From NCBI GenBank assembly GCA_018296165.2, contig JACKQL020000013.1, positions 620,001-684,000 of the forward strand: a DNA stretch of 64,000 nucleotides, read 5' to 3'. A program made the translations under genes and the position numbers. The notes beneath the pieces are model-generated. The model saw only the letters and a program-made list of their open reading frames with translations. It was not told where the DNA came from and did not search any database. Source of the stretch: Termitomyces sp. T153. Taxonomy: Eukaryota; Basidiomycota; Agaricomycetes; Agaricales; Lyophyllaceae. Each line of letters opens with the position of its first letter. Position 1 is the first letter of the stretch. This document shows, piece after piece, positions 33,595 to 46,100 of this stretch.

Positions 33595-35290
33595 ATGTCT
33601 TCTTCAGCTTATTCTCCCACAGCATCTAGGTTGCCGTCCCCGCCTTCCCAGCCGTCATCCTCCGAAGATTCAGAGGGTCGCTGAGATCGCCATTGGGTCG
33701 AGGCGATGTACCGTAGTCATGAGTGCGGCCCGTTCCCTGTACCCCAGAACACTGATTGTCCCTTCACAGAGTTGTTCGCAGCCGTGGCTGGTCCCTCAGG
33801 GCCACCATCTGGTGCGGATGCGACGCAGCCCCCAGCAGGCGTGGTCACTTCTATGCGTTCCAAGTCTGGCATTTGCCCGGGGGTGGTCCGGCTTGTTCCA
33901 GAGGGTTCGAGGGTGGTACAGGCGGAGGTGATGCTGGAGCAGTTTGCCGAGGCGGTGGGTCGGGCGAGGGGTCCCCCCACCCTCGAGTGGTGTCAGGCAG
34001 CAGCCCCGGTGAGTGGTCATTTAGCTTCATGTTTCCCGAACCAACATGTCCCTGCAGTGTGCGTCTTGTACCCGATGAGGGGAGCAGTGTGAGTTTGAGG
34101 AACCAGCATTGGGGGTACGGCGGGACACGTCGGTGTGCCTTCTGTGCCGTTCGCGGCACGAGAAGTGCTCCGTCACCCTGAGCTGGTGGGCTGTTTGCGT
34201 CGCGGCGGAGCAAGGGTGGGATCAGGGTTGGGTCGCAGCGCAGCTGGAGGAAGGGCGGAAGGGCAGGGTGTCGGGGAGGGGCTCTGAAGCTGGGGAAGGG
34301 GAATGGGTTAGCGCGCCTGTCATGAAGGTGGGCCCCCCGTGGGGTGGACGGAGGGAGGGGGCCCCTTCCAGGCAGGAGAAAGGGAAACGGAGAGCGTCTA
34401 CTTCACCCGAGGCAGGTCCCAGTAAGCAGGCGCGGGGCGAGCAGGTGATGGGGGGCCCCCCTGGTTCCGTGGTGTATTCCCCTACGTCTGGAGCCCCCGT
34501 TGAGCAGTCCACGGATAGGTCGTGGTCGGTTGCAGAGGCCTATCTGCGGCGTCGGGTAGAGGGCTTGGAACGGTTGTTGGTCGCACGCGAGGAGGAGATT
34601 CAGGGGGTACAGGAGGAGAGGGACGGGGCTCAACGGGAGTTGGACGGGGTTCGGAGGGAACGGGACCTGGCGCGGAAAGACAAGGACGTTGCCGTTGGGA
34701 CTGCTGCGGAGTGATTATCTCGTCTGCAGGAGTTGGAGGTGCGGACGGTGCATTTGCAGGCGCGGGCGGAGGCGGCGGAGGTGGCGACGCAGCAGGCAGG
34801 AGGCTCAGGGGTGCAGGAGACCCAGCAGGGTTCCAGCGCTGGGGAAGTCTGGGCGGCGGCAGAGAGGGCGCGGCGGCAGGAGGAGTGGCTCGCCAACGAG
34901 GCGGCCTCAGGCCGGTGAGGAGTGCTTCATGAGTGGTTTCCCTGCTTTCTTCTCCTAAGCGCTGATTCAGGTTCCACAGACTGGGCCTGGGAGCATTGCA
35001 TCCTTCTCGACGGGGCGTTGGCAGCACTGGGGTCCATCCATGATGGGTTGGCAAGGATGCCCGGGGACCTTCCGCCGGAGTTGGGTCAAGGGGTTACGCA
35101 GATGGGGCGTCTGTTAGCAGGGCATCGGCGGAGGGCAACGGCAGACCCCAGGGCGTGGTGGGAGGTAGCGATGGACGTGGGGGAACCGCTCTCCGGGCAA
35201 CCTGAGGTTCTGGCGGCGGTAGTGGCACAGTTGGAGGTGTTCATGGTGGGAAGGGTAGCGGGGTTAGGGTCGGAGGAGGAGGGAGAGTGA
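33595..35290 (+). pseudogene. Antisense intron-containing gene carried in the Gypsy element
   Basis: Three exons on the strand opposite to gag-pol: 33,595-34,008, 34,058-34,914 and 34,960-35,290, with GT-AG introns of 49 and 45 bases that keep frame. The head is Ser/Pro-rich (MSSSAYSPTASRLPSPP). Two cysteine clusters follow: CASCTR, a TGA, GEQCEFEE, then CLLCRSRHEKCS. Next are a basic linker (GKRRASTSPEAGPSKQ), a coiled coil (YLRRRVEGLERLLVAREEE), and a globular end with WAWEHCILLDGALAALGSI and MPGDLPPELGQG. I recall similar CxxC-plus-coiled-coil proteins as abundant repeat-associated products in mushrooms. TGA codons at 33,682-33,684, 34,076-34,078 and 34,712-34,714 each fit CGA mutation. 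Function is unknown; DNA binding is plausible from the cysteine clusters. Confidence 0.75.
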
Positions 35291-35520
35291 GGGGAATTCG
35301 GACCCCGTCGCTGACTTGTTCCCTGCCCCTTTCTTGTTCGAGTATATACCTGTACACTGCTTGTTCCTATACAGTCTTTGGACCTTCTGCTGAGTGTGGG
35401 GAGTTTCAGATAGAGCGAGGAGAGGAGTAAGTGGAAACACATAGGAGAGTATTGGTGGGAGTTGAATCCCTGGTGAACCCAGAGGCGGGGGTTACACCCA
35501 CTATTGCCATCTGTGTTGGG

Positions 35521-38500
35521 TCAGTCCCGGGGGTTCCGGGGCTTGGCAGAATTCCGTCGGTGGAAGTCCCGGAGTTCGTCGGGGGCTCTGTCGAGGTTCT
35601 TTCGGGGTTCCCACATATCGTCCTCAGGTCTGTAGCCCTTCCAGCGGACCAAGTACTGGAGTCGGCCGCGAACTACCCGGGAGTCGAGGATCTTATCGAC
35701 CTCGTAGTGATACTCGTCCTTGACTTCGATGGGGGGCGGTCGGCTGGGGCATTGGCCAGGGAAGGGGTCTGGAGCGTGCCTTTCAAGGAGTCAAATGTGG
35801 AACACAGGGTGGAGGCCCTTCAGGCCTGGAGGCAGGTCGAGCTTGTAAGCGTGGGTGGAGACCTTCCGGAGGATCTTGAATGGACCGAGGCATTTGTGGT
35901 CAAGTTTGATAGAAGGCCTCCGGGTCTTAAGATTTCGTTGGTTGAGCCAGACCAAGGTGCCGGGAGGCCAGTCGGGGGTCGGCTGGCAATGGGCGTTGGC
36001 GTGCTTGGAGTAGGCTTGGTTGGCGGTGTCGATATCGTCCCGGAGGAATTGGTGGAGGGAGCGGAGGTCCTCGGCGACTTCGTGGGCAACGTGGGAGGGG
36101 ATGTCCTTGAGGGACAGCGTGAGTTGGGGATTGTAGCCCTTCTTGGCGTAAAAGGGGGAAACTCCGGTGGCGGAGTGAGGCATGTTGTTGTAGGTGAATT
36201 TGGTGAGGGGAAGCTCCGCGCGCCAGTCGTTCTGTAAATAGTTAACGTAGAGGTGAAGATACTGTTCTAACGTCTGGTTTATGCGCTCGGTTTGCCCGTT
36301 GGTTTCCAGGTGGTAGGCGGTAGAGAGGCTGGTCTTGATCTTGAGCGCCTTGCACAGCGATTGCCAGAAATGAGATACGAATAGGGGTCCACGGTCGGAG
36401 ACGATGTCGTCAGGAAGTCCGTGTTTGGAGAATACATGTTCTAGAAATACTTTGGCGAAATCCGGGGCAGTGTCAGTGGTGTGGCAGGGAATAAAGAGGG
36501 CTTGCTTGGTAAGGCAGCAGACGACGATGAGGATTGCGTCGAAACCTTTGGAGTCAGGGAGTTCAACGATATGATCCATCGATATTGAAGACCAGGGGTG
36601 GCGACTGACGGGGAGGGGTTTCAGTAATCCGTGGGGGCGATGGCGGGGGACTTTGGCCCGTAGGCAGGGTTCGCAGGCCCTCACGTATCCCGTGACGTCC
36701 TTCTTCATTCCTGGCCAAAAATAAGTCTGGAAGATGAGTTGAAGGGTCTTACAAATTTCTGGGTGCCCCCGGAGTTTGTGATCGTGGTGCTGCTGGAGTA
36801 TGTCGAGGCAAATGGACTTGTGGTCCGGGGCGTAGATTCGTCCACTCCGGAGCAGCAGGCAGTGGTCCGGGGATAGCAAAAAGAGGTTGTCTACGCTCGA
36901 TTTGTTGGGGTTGTTGCGGGGGTTGTGCTGGTTGAAGAAGGGGTCCAGGGGTGAATTCCTGATTTGCTGGAGGATTCCTTCTTTGTTTAAAATCAGCACG
37001 GCATGTAGATGTTCGGGTGGGATTACCACTCGATGGTTGAATGCATTTCGTTTGGTTTCAAACGATTTCTTTGGATACACGTCGGGTCTCCGAGTGAGGG
37101 CGTCGGGCTTTGCACCAAGTCGCCCGGGGCGGTAGTGAATGGTAAAATCGTACTCCGAAAGGGTTTTGGACCATCGAGCCTGGCAGCGGCTGAGCTGTTT
37201 CGTGGTCGTGAAATATTGCAGGTTATTGTGATCGGAGTAGACTTGGATGCGGTGTGGGGACCCTTCGAGGTAGGCCCACCACTGACGAAAGGCTTCAATG
37301 ATCACGAGGAGTTCCTTGTCGTAAATGTTGTAGTTGAGTTCCGCTGGAATCATTGATCGGGTGTAGAAGGCGACGGGGTGGAGATCCTTGCCCTCCGAGT
37401 TTGACTGGGAGAGTATCCCAGCGATAGCGTAGTCGGAGGCGTCACATTTGAGCATGATCGGTAGGGAGGGGTCGAAATGGCGGAGGACCGGAGCGGAGGT
37501 GAAGGCCTTCTTCAGGAGGAGGAATATGCCCTGGCACTTGCTGTCCCAATCCCAAGGGGTGTCCTTCCTTGTGAGCCGGTTGAGGGGTTTGGTGATTCCG
37601 GAGTAGTTGTCGATGAAGCGGCGATAGAAGTTAGCAAACCCCAAGAATGACTGTACCTCCTTGACGTTCCGCGGGGAGGGCCAGTTGAGTATCACGTCGA
37701 CCTTGGCGGGGTCCATGCACACACCGTTGGGGGTGACAATGACCCCGAGATATTCGACTTCCACTGTGTGGAATGAGCACTTTTTGGGTTTAGCATGAAG
37801 GTGATACTCTCGGAGTTGTTCCAGGACACGGCGGACGTGCTCCAAATGCTCCGCCGGCGAATTCGAGTAGATCAGGATATCATCCAAATATACGATGACA
37901 AAGACGTTGTTCATGTCGTGAAAGATGTTGTTCATGAAGTACTGGAAGGTGGCGGGGGAGTTAGTCATTCCAAAGGGCATTACGAGATACTCAAAGAGGC
38001 CGTAGCGGGTGCAAAAGGCGGTCTTCCATTCATGCCCCGGGGCGATTCGGACGTTGTTGTAGCCGGAACAAAGGTCAATTTTCGTGTAAATCTTGGCGCT
38101 GCAAAGGCAATCAACAAGGTCTCCGATTAAGGGGAGGGGGTACCGGTTCTTCTTGGTGACTTTGTTGAGTCCCTGATAATCCACACAGAGTCGGAGGGAT
38201 CCGTCTTTTTTCTTGGCAAACAGGACCAGAGCACCAGCCACGGAGATCGAGGGACGTATGAAACCTTTGCCAAGCATGTCGTCGAGGTATTCCTTCAGGG
38301 CCCGGAGCTCAATTTCGGACATGTTGTAGATCTTGCCAAACGGGGGTGAGGTGCCTTCTTCGAGGTCAATCTGGTGGTCGTAGGAGCGGTGCGGAGGGAG
38401 TTCCTTGGCACTTCCTTCGGAGAACACATCAGCGAACTTATGATACTCCGGGGGAACTACTTCGGATAGGATCTGTTCCTCTGTCTTCTTTTCTGGCGTG

Positions 38501-41500
38501 GTAGTCCCTGCGCGGAGGTATTCCTCCAGTAGGGCTGGCGTGACTTGCAACTGGAAGGCGGGGGTGCCTTCTCATAGGAGGCGCGTGAAGGGGACGGCGC
38601 CGATGATTTTAATGTCGAGGTTTCTGGAGTCGACGGGGCTGGGTCCCGTAGGTGTAGCAGTCGGATCCGGGGTAGGCTGGAAGCGGAGGTGGATGGCGGC
38701 TGCTAAGCTTGCTTCGGGGCCGGGGAATTGCATGGTAAGGTTCTTCCAGTTGATGTCGGGGTTGACGTCTCGCAGCCACAGGAGTCCGAGCATGATCGGG
38801 GTTGACGGGGGTAGTTGGGTAACAAGGAGTCGGGCCTGGAACTGCAGGTCGTTATTGAGGGTGAGGGTGTTGTCGTGGTACTGCGTGATTCTTGTCGTGG
38901 CAGGGCTCCCATCAAAGAGTTGGAGCTCAAGGGGTTTGTCGAGGTTGTTGCGTCGGAGGTCGAGTTGGTTGCTGATGAAGACACCGGAGGCGCTGCTGTC
39001 TACGAGGGCAGGAAGTACCTTGAGCGAGCCGCCAAGTCGGACATAGATGACGAACAATCGCGCAGACCTAGAGCGAAGTTGCGGCGGGGTCCGGGGTTGG
39101 TTGATCGTGGTCTCGGAGCTCTTGGAGGGGGGTGAGACATGGAAGGGTACCAGTCCGGAGTCGGTGGGGTTGTCCCGGTCGAGGCGTAGGGTGAGACTGG
39201 GCCAATCGACGTGGGGATTGGTGGAGCGGAGCCATGAGAACCCTAAGACGACGGGGGCAGAGGGGTGTAATTTTGTGACGAGTAGTCGGAGTTCTTGCTG
39301 TTGTCCGTCGGCGAAGGTCAGGGTCATTTCTAGGCAATGAGTGATGTCTCCTGCTGGGGTAGAGTCTCCGTCAAAGAGTTTGAGGGGGATCGGGGCGGGA
39401 AGATGGCAGAGGGGTTGTGGGGCGAGCGCTGCCAGGGATTCGTCAACAAAGTTATCGGTGGCACCGCTGTCGACTAGTGTGGGGACGGGTTTGTCAGTGA
39501 AGGGGAGAGTGGTGCGGAGGAGGAGGTTTGTAGAGGAGTGAGAGGGGAGGTGTGCTGGGGGGTTGTCCGGGGCGAGCATCATTGCACGGAGGAGTGTGGC
39601 TGGGGCGGAGAAGACGTTGGAATGTGGTCCGCGGTCTAGTGCGTCTTCCAGACCTAAACCGCCGACTTGTTTTCCGTGAACTGGTAGTTACAGTCTTCTC
39701 CGTCGATCATCACATAGGATGCACGCACCCTCCTTCCATCGTTTCTCCTGCGTTTCTTCCGGCACATCGATCCACTGACTGTCCTGGATGCTGTTTGCGC
39801 ATAGGGCTTCCTGATCATTGGCGGGGTCCGGGATGTCGTCGTGATCATCGGGGTTGGTATCCAGGGGTACTGGGGTGTCGTGGAGGTCGGTGGCGTTGAG
39901 CTGGGCGGGTGGTCGCTGCCCCAGGGGCCGGTTAGTGTTGGGGACTCCTCGGCCCGGGGAGAAGCGGGGTGCGGGGTTAGCAGGGTTAGCCGGGATGGAG
40001 GATCGGATGCCATTGGTTGCTCCGGCCTGCCAGTTGGTCTTACTGGAGGTATTTCACGAGGTCTGGGGTGCCGTGTTTTCGCTGCGATCTTCCCAATAAC
40101 GTTGGTCGACCTGAGTAACGAGCGCCTTGTACCCGTCGTAGGTGGTTTGTTTGGGCGCGAGGCAAAGGACGTCCTTGATCCGTTGGGGCAGGGCACGATG
40201 GAGGGCAAACCGGAGGGCATTGTAATTCCAGCCGGTCTTGTAGGCCTCTTGTTTGAATCGTACGATAAAGGTCATGAAGCGTTTGTTGTCGCGCATTCGG
40301 AGGTTGAAGAGATTTTCCTCCGCCTCTGCTATGGTGTCAAAGACACCAAACTTACTCGAGAACTCTTGAGTGAAAGCGAGCCAATGGGAGAGTATGGGAT
40401 TGTTTGGATCGAACCGGAGTAGCACGGTGTAGTGGTTGAAGGCAATGCCCTGTAAGTATGATGCGGCGAAGGCCACTTGTGAGCTCTCAAGCTGAAAGGT
40501 GATGGGCTTAGCTTGAAACATAGTTAAACACTGGGTCAGGAAGATTCGCCACTTCCGGGGGTCGCAGCCGGTGAAGGGTTTGGGCTTCTGGATGTTGAGC
40601 TTTCCTTCCCGGACCAGTGCGTCGCGGGTATCGTCCTGCGAATTTTGAGTTCGAGGTGGGGGTCCGGCGTTGTAGTAGTAGTAGTAGTTATTTCCGTTTC
40701 TGCGCTGGGGGGGAAAGCTGTCCATCGCCGGGCCCCATCCTCCCGGGGGTCCGCCATTGGGTGGTCCCCCACCGGGGTTTTGACCTACACTACCCGGGGC
40801 GGGTCCTGGGGCCCATCGAGGGGGAGGGGGTCCTCCGGGATTCAGGGGTCCGAAATAGTTGACGTCGGTGGGGGGGTTAGGCATTGGGGCGGGTGGGGGA
40901 CAAGAGGGGTTGACGGAAAGAGGGGGTCAGGGTGCCCCGGGGCTCAGGGACTGTCGCGGGGGAACTGGGGCATTGGGACAGGGCGGAGGGGCATTGCTAC
41001 GAGGGGCGTGGAGGTCGAAGTGGGGGGGTTGGTCTTGTTGGGGCCCGTTGTGCGGAGGGTGTTCGTCAGCGGAGTTGCCCGGCTCGTTGATATAGGAGAG
41101 AGTCCGGTTGTCGTCGTCGACGTGTAGGGGCGGTCATTGGAAGCGGAGTTTGGGGACGGCGGGTTGGTCCCAGGTTCGGAAGGCGCTGGGCACCGAGCTG
41201 GCCCGGGGCCGGGCGGAGAGGGCCAGGGTGTGGGCGGCGGGTTGGTCGAACAACCCCCCCGCAGGGTTGAGATTCCTCAAGATGCTGGAGGCCACGTTGA
41301 GTTCTTCCTGCTGGCGGGGAACGGAAGATGGGGCTTTGTTTTGTGTCCCGACGGGTTTCTCGCGTTGCACGTGGAAGGAGCGGGCGGGATCCAGAGGATC
41401 TTTGAAGGGGTGGGGGTTCGGGCTAGTGTGGATTTCTTCGACCAAGGCGCGGAGCTTGTTCCGTAAGTTGTTGTCGAGGCCCAGGGTGCCTTGCGTATTC

Positions 41501-42101
41501 TCCGGGAGGTTCCCTTGTAGGTAGCGTTCATGGAAGTCGAGGAGTCGATCCGCCCAGACCTCCGGGGTTGCAGAGGCGTCGGGGTAGCCTAGGTTGGTGA
41601 GGAGGGTGCGGGTACGCCTTGCAAATTCCGCAGGGGACAGGCGGAGGAAGCGGAGGACTTTGTCGCGTTGCTGGGCGTAGGCTTTGATCCTTTGCTGCCT
41701 AGGAGAAGGAGGGGTTTGAACGGCGAATGGTGGGTGGGGTGGGGAATAGTTATCCGTGGCGTCCGGAGGGACTGGGGCTGCAGTGGGGATTGGGTACGCA
41801 TAGTAATGGGTGGGGGGAAGGTAGGCAGGGTTGGGGGTGCTGCGGAGTATCCTCCGGGGTTGATATGGGGGTTGTTGCCATCGGTGTGGAATGCGGGAGG
41901 GCAGCGCCAGCCTGGGGGTATTCCCTGGCTGATGGAGGGGGCGTAGAACGCCTGGTTGGGGTCAGGGGTCCAGTGACAGGGCATGTATTGGTCCGTGAAG
42001 GGACCCAGGTAGAATGGGGCATAGGAATTTTCCAGTATGGGCCGGCCGTAGGCGTCGGTTGGGTAACCGACTGGGTTGTACGCGGGGTTAAACGCAGACA
42101 T
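35521..42101 (-). pseudogene. Gypsy gag-pol polyprotein with nonsense codons
   Basis: The ATG at 42,101 opens a Pro-rich gag head (MSAFNPAYNPVGYPTDAYG). A frameshift lies between about 41,700 and 42,100; thereafter one frame runs to 35,521. In order: a gag helical region (KAYAQQRDKVLRFLRL), the gag core (KPKPFTGCDPRKWRIFLTQC), two retropepsin domains (LVDSGATDNFVDE and LVDSSASGVFIS), and RT with VYLDDILIYSN intact. RNase H follows (LKCDASDYAIAGIL), then integrase with an HHCC finger (HKLRGHPEI... CEPCLRAK) and DDE residues (SMDHIV, VSDRGPLFVSHFW, TNGQTERINQTLEQ), and a chromodomain ([21 protein letters not shown]). Stops at 35,791, 38,572, 40,054 and 41,134 are TGA; 39,688 is TAA. Each is one C-to-T change from CGA or CAA. 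Confidence 0.93.
38572..39582 (-). other. Tandem retropepsin-like protease domains
   Basis: Within gag-pol two similar units lie back to back. Unit 1 has LVDSGATDNFVDESL, then LKLFDGD, then VVLGFSWLRSTNPHVDW. Unit 2 has LVDSSASGVFISNQL, then LQLFDGS, then IMLGLLWLRDVNPDINW. Unit 1 keeps the D-S-G catalytic triad; unit 2 has D-S-S, a degenerate active site. Retropepsins act as dimers, so a tandem pair could fold as a single-chain, pepsin-like pair. Confidence 0.8.
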
Positions 42102-42133
42102 TGAGAATGGGGTAAGGGGGAGTCTTGATATTA

Positions 42134-43133
42134 TGTCAGGTTCCGCTGACGACGGGGGCTCAGTACACTGGTGAGTCCTTACTAGGCGGACACGATGTCC
42201 TGCGCTTATAACCAGGTGTCCGGAGTTGGAGCGGAGGTGGGAAAAGCTTGTGAGGGGCCCCTAGGGAGAGCGGCCCGAGTAAGTCCTGAGCGATTCGGAG
42301 GGGTCTAAGACCGGAGGTACTGGTTGTTGACCCAGGGCGGGTGTCAGGGCTAGTTAGTGGGCGCCCAAGTAGATTGCGGGGTAGGCGGAGGCTTCTCAGT
42401 TGATGGGGGGTGGGGTCGGAGTTGGACAGGGGATTACCGGGGCTTGGTGGGTTCCGGGGCCAAGCGGGTAGCGAGGTCCGGAGTTGTCGTTAAGAATGTT
42501 CAGGTCATAGCGCGTGCGCGGAGTTCGTACTGACGTAGGGAGCAGGGGAACTTCAGAGGAACAAAGGAAATATGTACAGTCGAGACGAGATGGAGACGAG
42601 ACAAGACTGAGAAAAGATAGATTTGAAGCCTAGAAACAGAAATAGAGACGAGACGAGAGACGAAACATAGGAAACCGGTAAAATGTAATATCAAGACTAA
42701 AGTTCGAGGAGTTATTCTATGGCTTATATACCGACTACTGGATGCCTCTGAGGGCGGCGGATATGATGGCGGGGGTCGACAGAGCTGTGCTGAGTCGACA
42801 GGTGTCGGGTACAACCCAAGGTCGGGCCACGGCGGTATTCTGATGGGATCAGTTGGGGGTGCGGCTGCTCCGGGGACGTTGTGACACTCCGGGACGGGTC
42901 GGGTAAACTAGGGTAGAGGGTCGGGGACGTATGACGTGGCCAGGAACGGTGGGGGAAGGTTTCAAGGGGGTGTCGATGGCTACGGAGAGGGAGTTGCCGT
43001 CGGGGTTTGCCAGAGAAGCGTCGGAGTTGTCCGGTGTGAGTGTCGAAAGTGTGGGCGGGGTTCTGGGGAGTTAGGCGGGAAATCGGGAGGGGTTGGGAGC
43101 AGTGTCTAGGGAGCTAGGGAGCGGGTTGTGACA
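42134..43133 (-). repeat. 5' LTR of the Gypsy element
   Basis: 1,000 bp, same length as the other LTR with no indels. Downstream on the minus strand the sequence TAATATCAAGACTCC would be the primer-binding site; it does not clearly match the common initiator-Met PBS, so the primer is not identified. Confidence 0.95.
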
Positions 43134-43138
43134 TGTTC

Positions 43139-46100
43139 CTCTCTACCTTTCCTTCCAAGTTCTTTTGGAAGCTTCATAGACAAACTTGGTTGGAAAGTTC
43201 TGATAAGCAGTGTTGTTATCAGGAAATCTGGGATTGGTTTCAAACCAAGCAGTGAGTGCAGTCTTGTTTGCATTAGGCCTGACAGCTACCATTTCCAGAG
43301 GCTCATTATCCTGAAAGTAGAGTTCATGTTGGCCCTTCAACTGCATAGGTAATCAATACACAGAGGGATGTTCTTCATGCATGTTGAATTCAAGGATGTG
43401 CCAGCAAGCATCAGGTGTGTAAATGTATCTGGCATCCAAGTGTTCCTTGGTTTCATCCCTCTGGTCCATCTGCTCTGTGGAAATTTCCACAGTTGTCCTA
43501 TCATGGCCTTTGTAGATGTACTTGTGAATGTACTTGATGGCTTCCACTGAAGCACAGGCCTCCACATTGATGTGATATTTGTACTTGGCTGAGAGATAAA
43601 GATTGTATGGAACAACATCATGATTGTCATATCAATGACCATTCTTTTTAAAGAAGTGTCCATTGTCAGGTCTTGCATATTGAGGATAGCCATTATCTCC
43701 ATACTGAGTAGCCTCTTGGAATTCCCTTGGGTATTTCTTGGAACATTTGCCATCTACTATGCATTTAGCACTGGGTTTGGCAGCTCCACATGGATCATGG
43801 ACCATGTTGGTAGTAATAACCTGACAACAAAGATAATTAACTGAATCCAAGATTTCAACAAGGCCAATACCTGATATAATTGAGGCTGAGCAACTGAATC
43901 TGGAATTTGGGCAGCAATAATGGAATATACATCAGGTGCATCCTTGATCTTGTGATGGCAATGAAAAAAGATCAAGATGTGCATGTGCAGAAGTCCACTC
44001 TTTTGGAATTTGATGGTATGGACATAACCCACACAGCTGCCAAAGAGACCTTCCTTGATCTCCTTCACCACAGCATTTCTCTTGAGTTCAAATACTCTGG
44101 CAATAATATCAGGTCAATCAGCAGCTGTTTGTTTCTTTCCATTGACTGCAGGTTCCCTCAAAAGAGCTTCTTCAATTGCTGACAACTTTGGATTGGCAGT
44201 CATAGTCAAGAAGAGATCAGGTTTTCCAAAATGCCTGCAAATAGCCATAGAGTCCTGGAATAATTGCTGCATTTGTTGTTCACTTCTAGTATGAGAGGAA
44301 GGAAAGATAACAGAATGACTTTGTGGAGTGACCTCTTCATCTCCATTCACTACTCCCTGATAGACTTCAGCTCTGATCTTCTTTTGATTGTGCTGAACCC
44401 AATTTAACTTTGTTTGCTCAGTTGAAGCCTATGCATCAAAACATATTGTTGAAAATAGCTTTCCACTCTAGAGTAAAGCAGCATTACATTTCAGAGTTTT
44501 TTGTTGAAGCCTATATACATAGTATGAGGTTTCAGAGACCTTATTTGTCCTTTGTTGCCCTTGTGGTCCATGTCTAGCAAGAATGTTGAGCAGTGGAAAA
44601 GATGATTGTGTAGTGCAATGAAGTGTAATATGGATGTAGATAGCTGATCTGCTTTAATTCCCCTCCATACAAGTGCAAGACTATATCATGATAATTTGAT
44701 CACTCCTCTGAGCCATCTCCAGGAATTACAGCTGCAATCCTCTCCTGTTCATTGAGGTCATTATAGCATCAAGGATTTCTGAAATCAGCTGTAAGCTTGA
44801 CAAAAAGCCTTTGTGGTTGGCCTTCTGGAACTTCTCCCATAATCTGCCTGGCCTGCTTGTATAAGTCAATGAAGGGATTGACTCTAGCAAGCATATCCTG
44901 CAAAGAGGCCATTATCTGAGGAGTTCACCTAGAATTGGTCTGTTGATGAAAAGCCAATTGCTAGTTGTGGTCATAAAAGTAGAGCTGTGCATATACAGGA
45001 AGATTGCCTTCAATAGCAAGCAAGGCACCTGTCAAATGATATAGTTCTTCATTAATCCTAAAGCTGTATGGTCCAGGTGCACTAGGTGCATTAGTAATGG
45101 CATGATCAATTTTGACTCCCAGAGATGTGAATGCAAAGGCTGCATTGTATTGATGGATAGATGTTTAAAGGTGTCAGAGAGAGGATGATGCCCATGGAGC
45201 AGGTCCAATAAATCTGCTGGAGCATCTCGAAGCCTGGGCAAATTCACTTGGCCTTGTAAGCAGCACATGCCAAACTTTAGATTGTTTCTAGTAGACTTAG
45301 TGAGCTTTTCAGCATCAAAATGTAAAACTTGGCAGTGTGGACATATGACAGTCATAGGACCAAGATAGTGTGGAGGGTAATCAATCAAGTAAGGTTGCCT
45401 TCCTTCTGGAATAGGCTGAACAGGGCCAAGCTGTGGTGGCATAGGAAGTTCAAGAGGAGGCTGTTTAGCAGGATTTTGTAGTCCTGCTGGATGGTTGGGT
45501 AGAGCAGGGTCCAAGTCTTCTGCAATCTGTTGGACAGGATCAACATATTCCAAGTCATCATCAGAAGGTATGTCATTCTGGAGACCCATTGCATCATCAA
45601 GGGGAGGATCCATTTGCTCTGCTAGTTGATGTCCAGCAGGATCAACACTACTTCATCATCAGAAGGTATGTCATTCTGAAGACCTAGACTATTGAAGTCC
45701 TCTTCCAGATCAGCTACATGTTGCTCTTCCCAGCCTTGAAAGATCCACTGAGCCATAGCTACATTCAAAGGCTTATATTCAGCATTCAGATCAATATGCT
45801 ATTGAACTTTGTTAGTTCAAGTAGCATTTCAAAGATGTGTTTGACTGACCTCTTGTTCCTGTTGCCTCAATCTTTCCTCATCCCTCAGCCTTTCCTGATG
45901 CAAAATGGCCAAAGCTTGTTGTTGCCTCTTCTGCTCATCAAACATAGCAATATGTCTCAGCCTTTGCTGCTCCTGCAATGCTGCTAGTGTATGCTGTTGT
46001 TGAATTGAGTGGTTTTCCATTATTTCTCTATAAGCATTTAGTCTCACTCTTCTCAATGCAGAAGAAGATAGAGAAGGCACCAATCTAGGTAAGGAATTCT

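Larger units (their letters stand above)
32382..43133 (-). mobile_element. Full-length chromodomain Ty3/Gypsy retrotransposon
   Basis: Two 1,000-bp LTRs (32,382-33,381 and 42,134-43,133) with TGTCA...TGACA ends flank gag-protease-RT-RNase H-integrase-chromodomain coding on the minus strand. The 5-bp duplication TGTTC is at 32,377-32,381 and 43,134-43,138. The order with integrase after RNase H marks it as Ty3/Gypsy. I count about 18 differences between the LTRs, all transitions, so insertion is fairly recent relative to the Helitron it entered. At least five nonsense codons and one frameshift make gag-pol non-functional. Confidence 0.96.

Noticed and set aside
35431..36237. Plus-strand open frame of 268 codons
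   Set aside because: It is antisense to the chromodomain and integrase end of gag-pol, which has clear motifs; the plus frame is Val/Gly-rich with no recognisable domain.
33595..41136. Idea that in-frame TGA is recoded as Arg or selenocysteine in these elements
   Set aside because: The same elements also contain TAA and TAG stops and frameshifts, host genes use TGA nowhere in frame, and all stops fit simple C-to-T decay.
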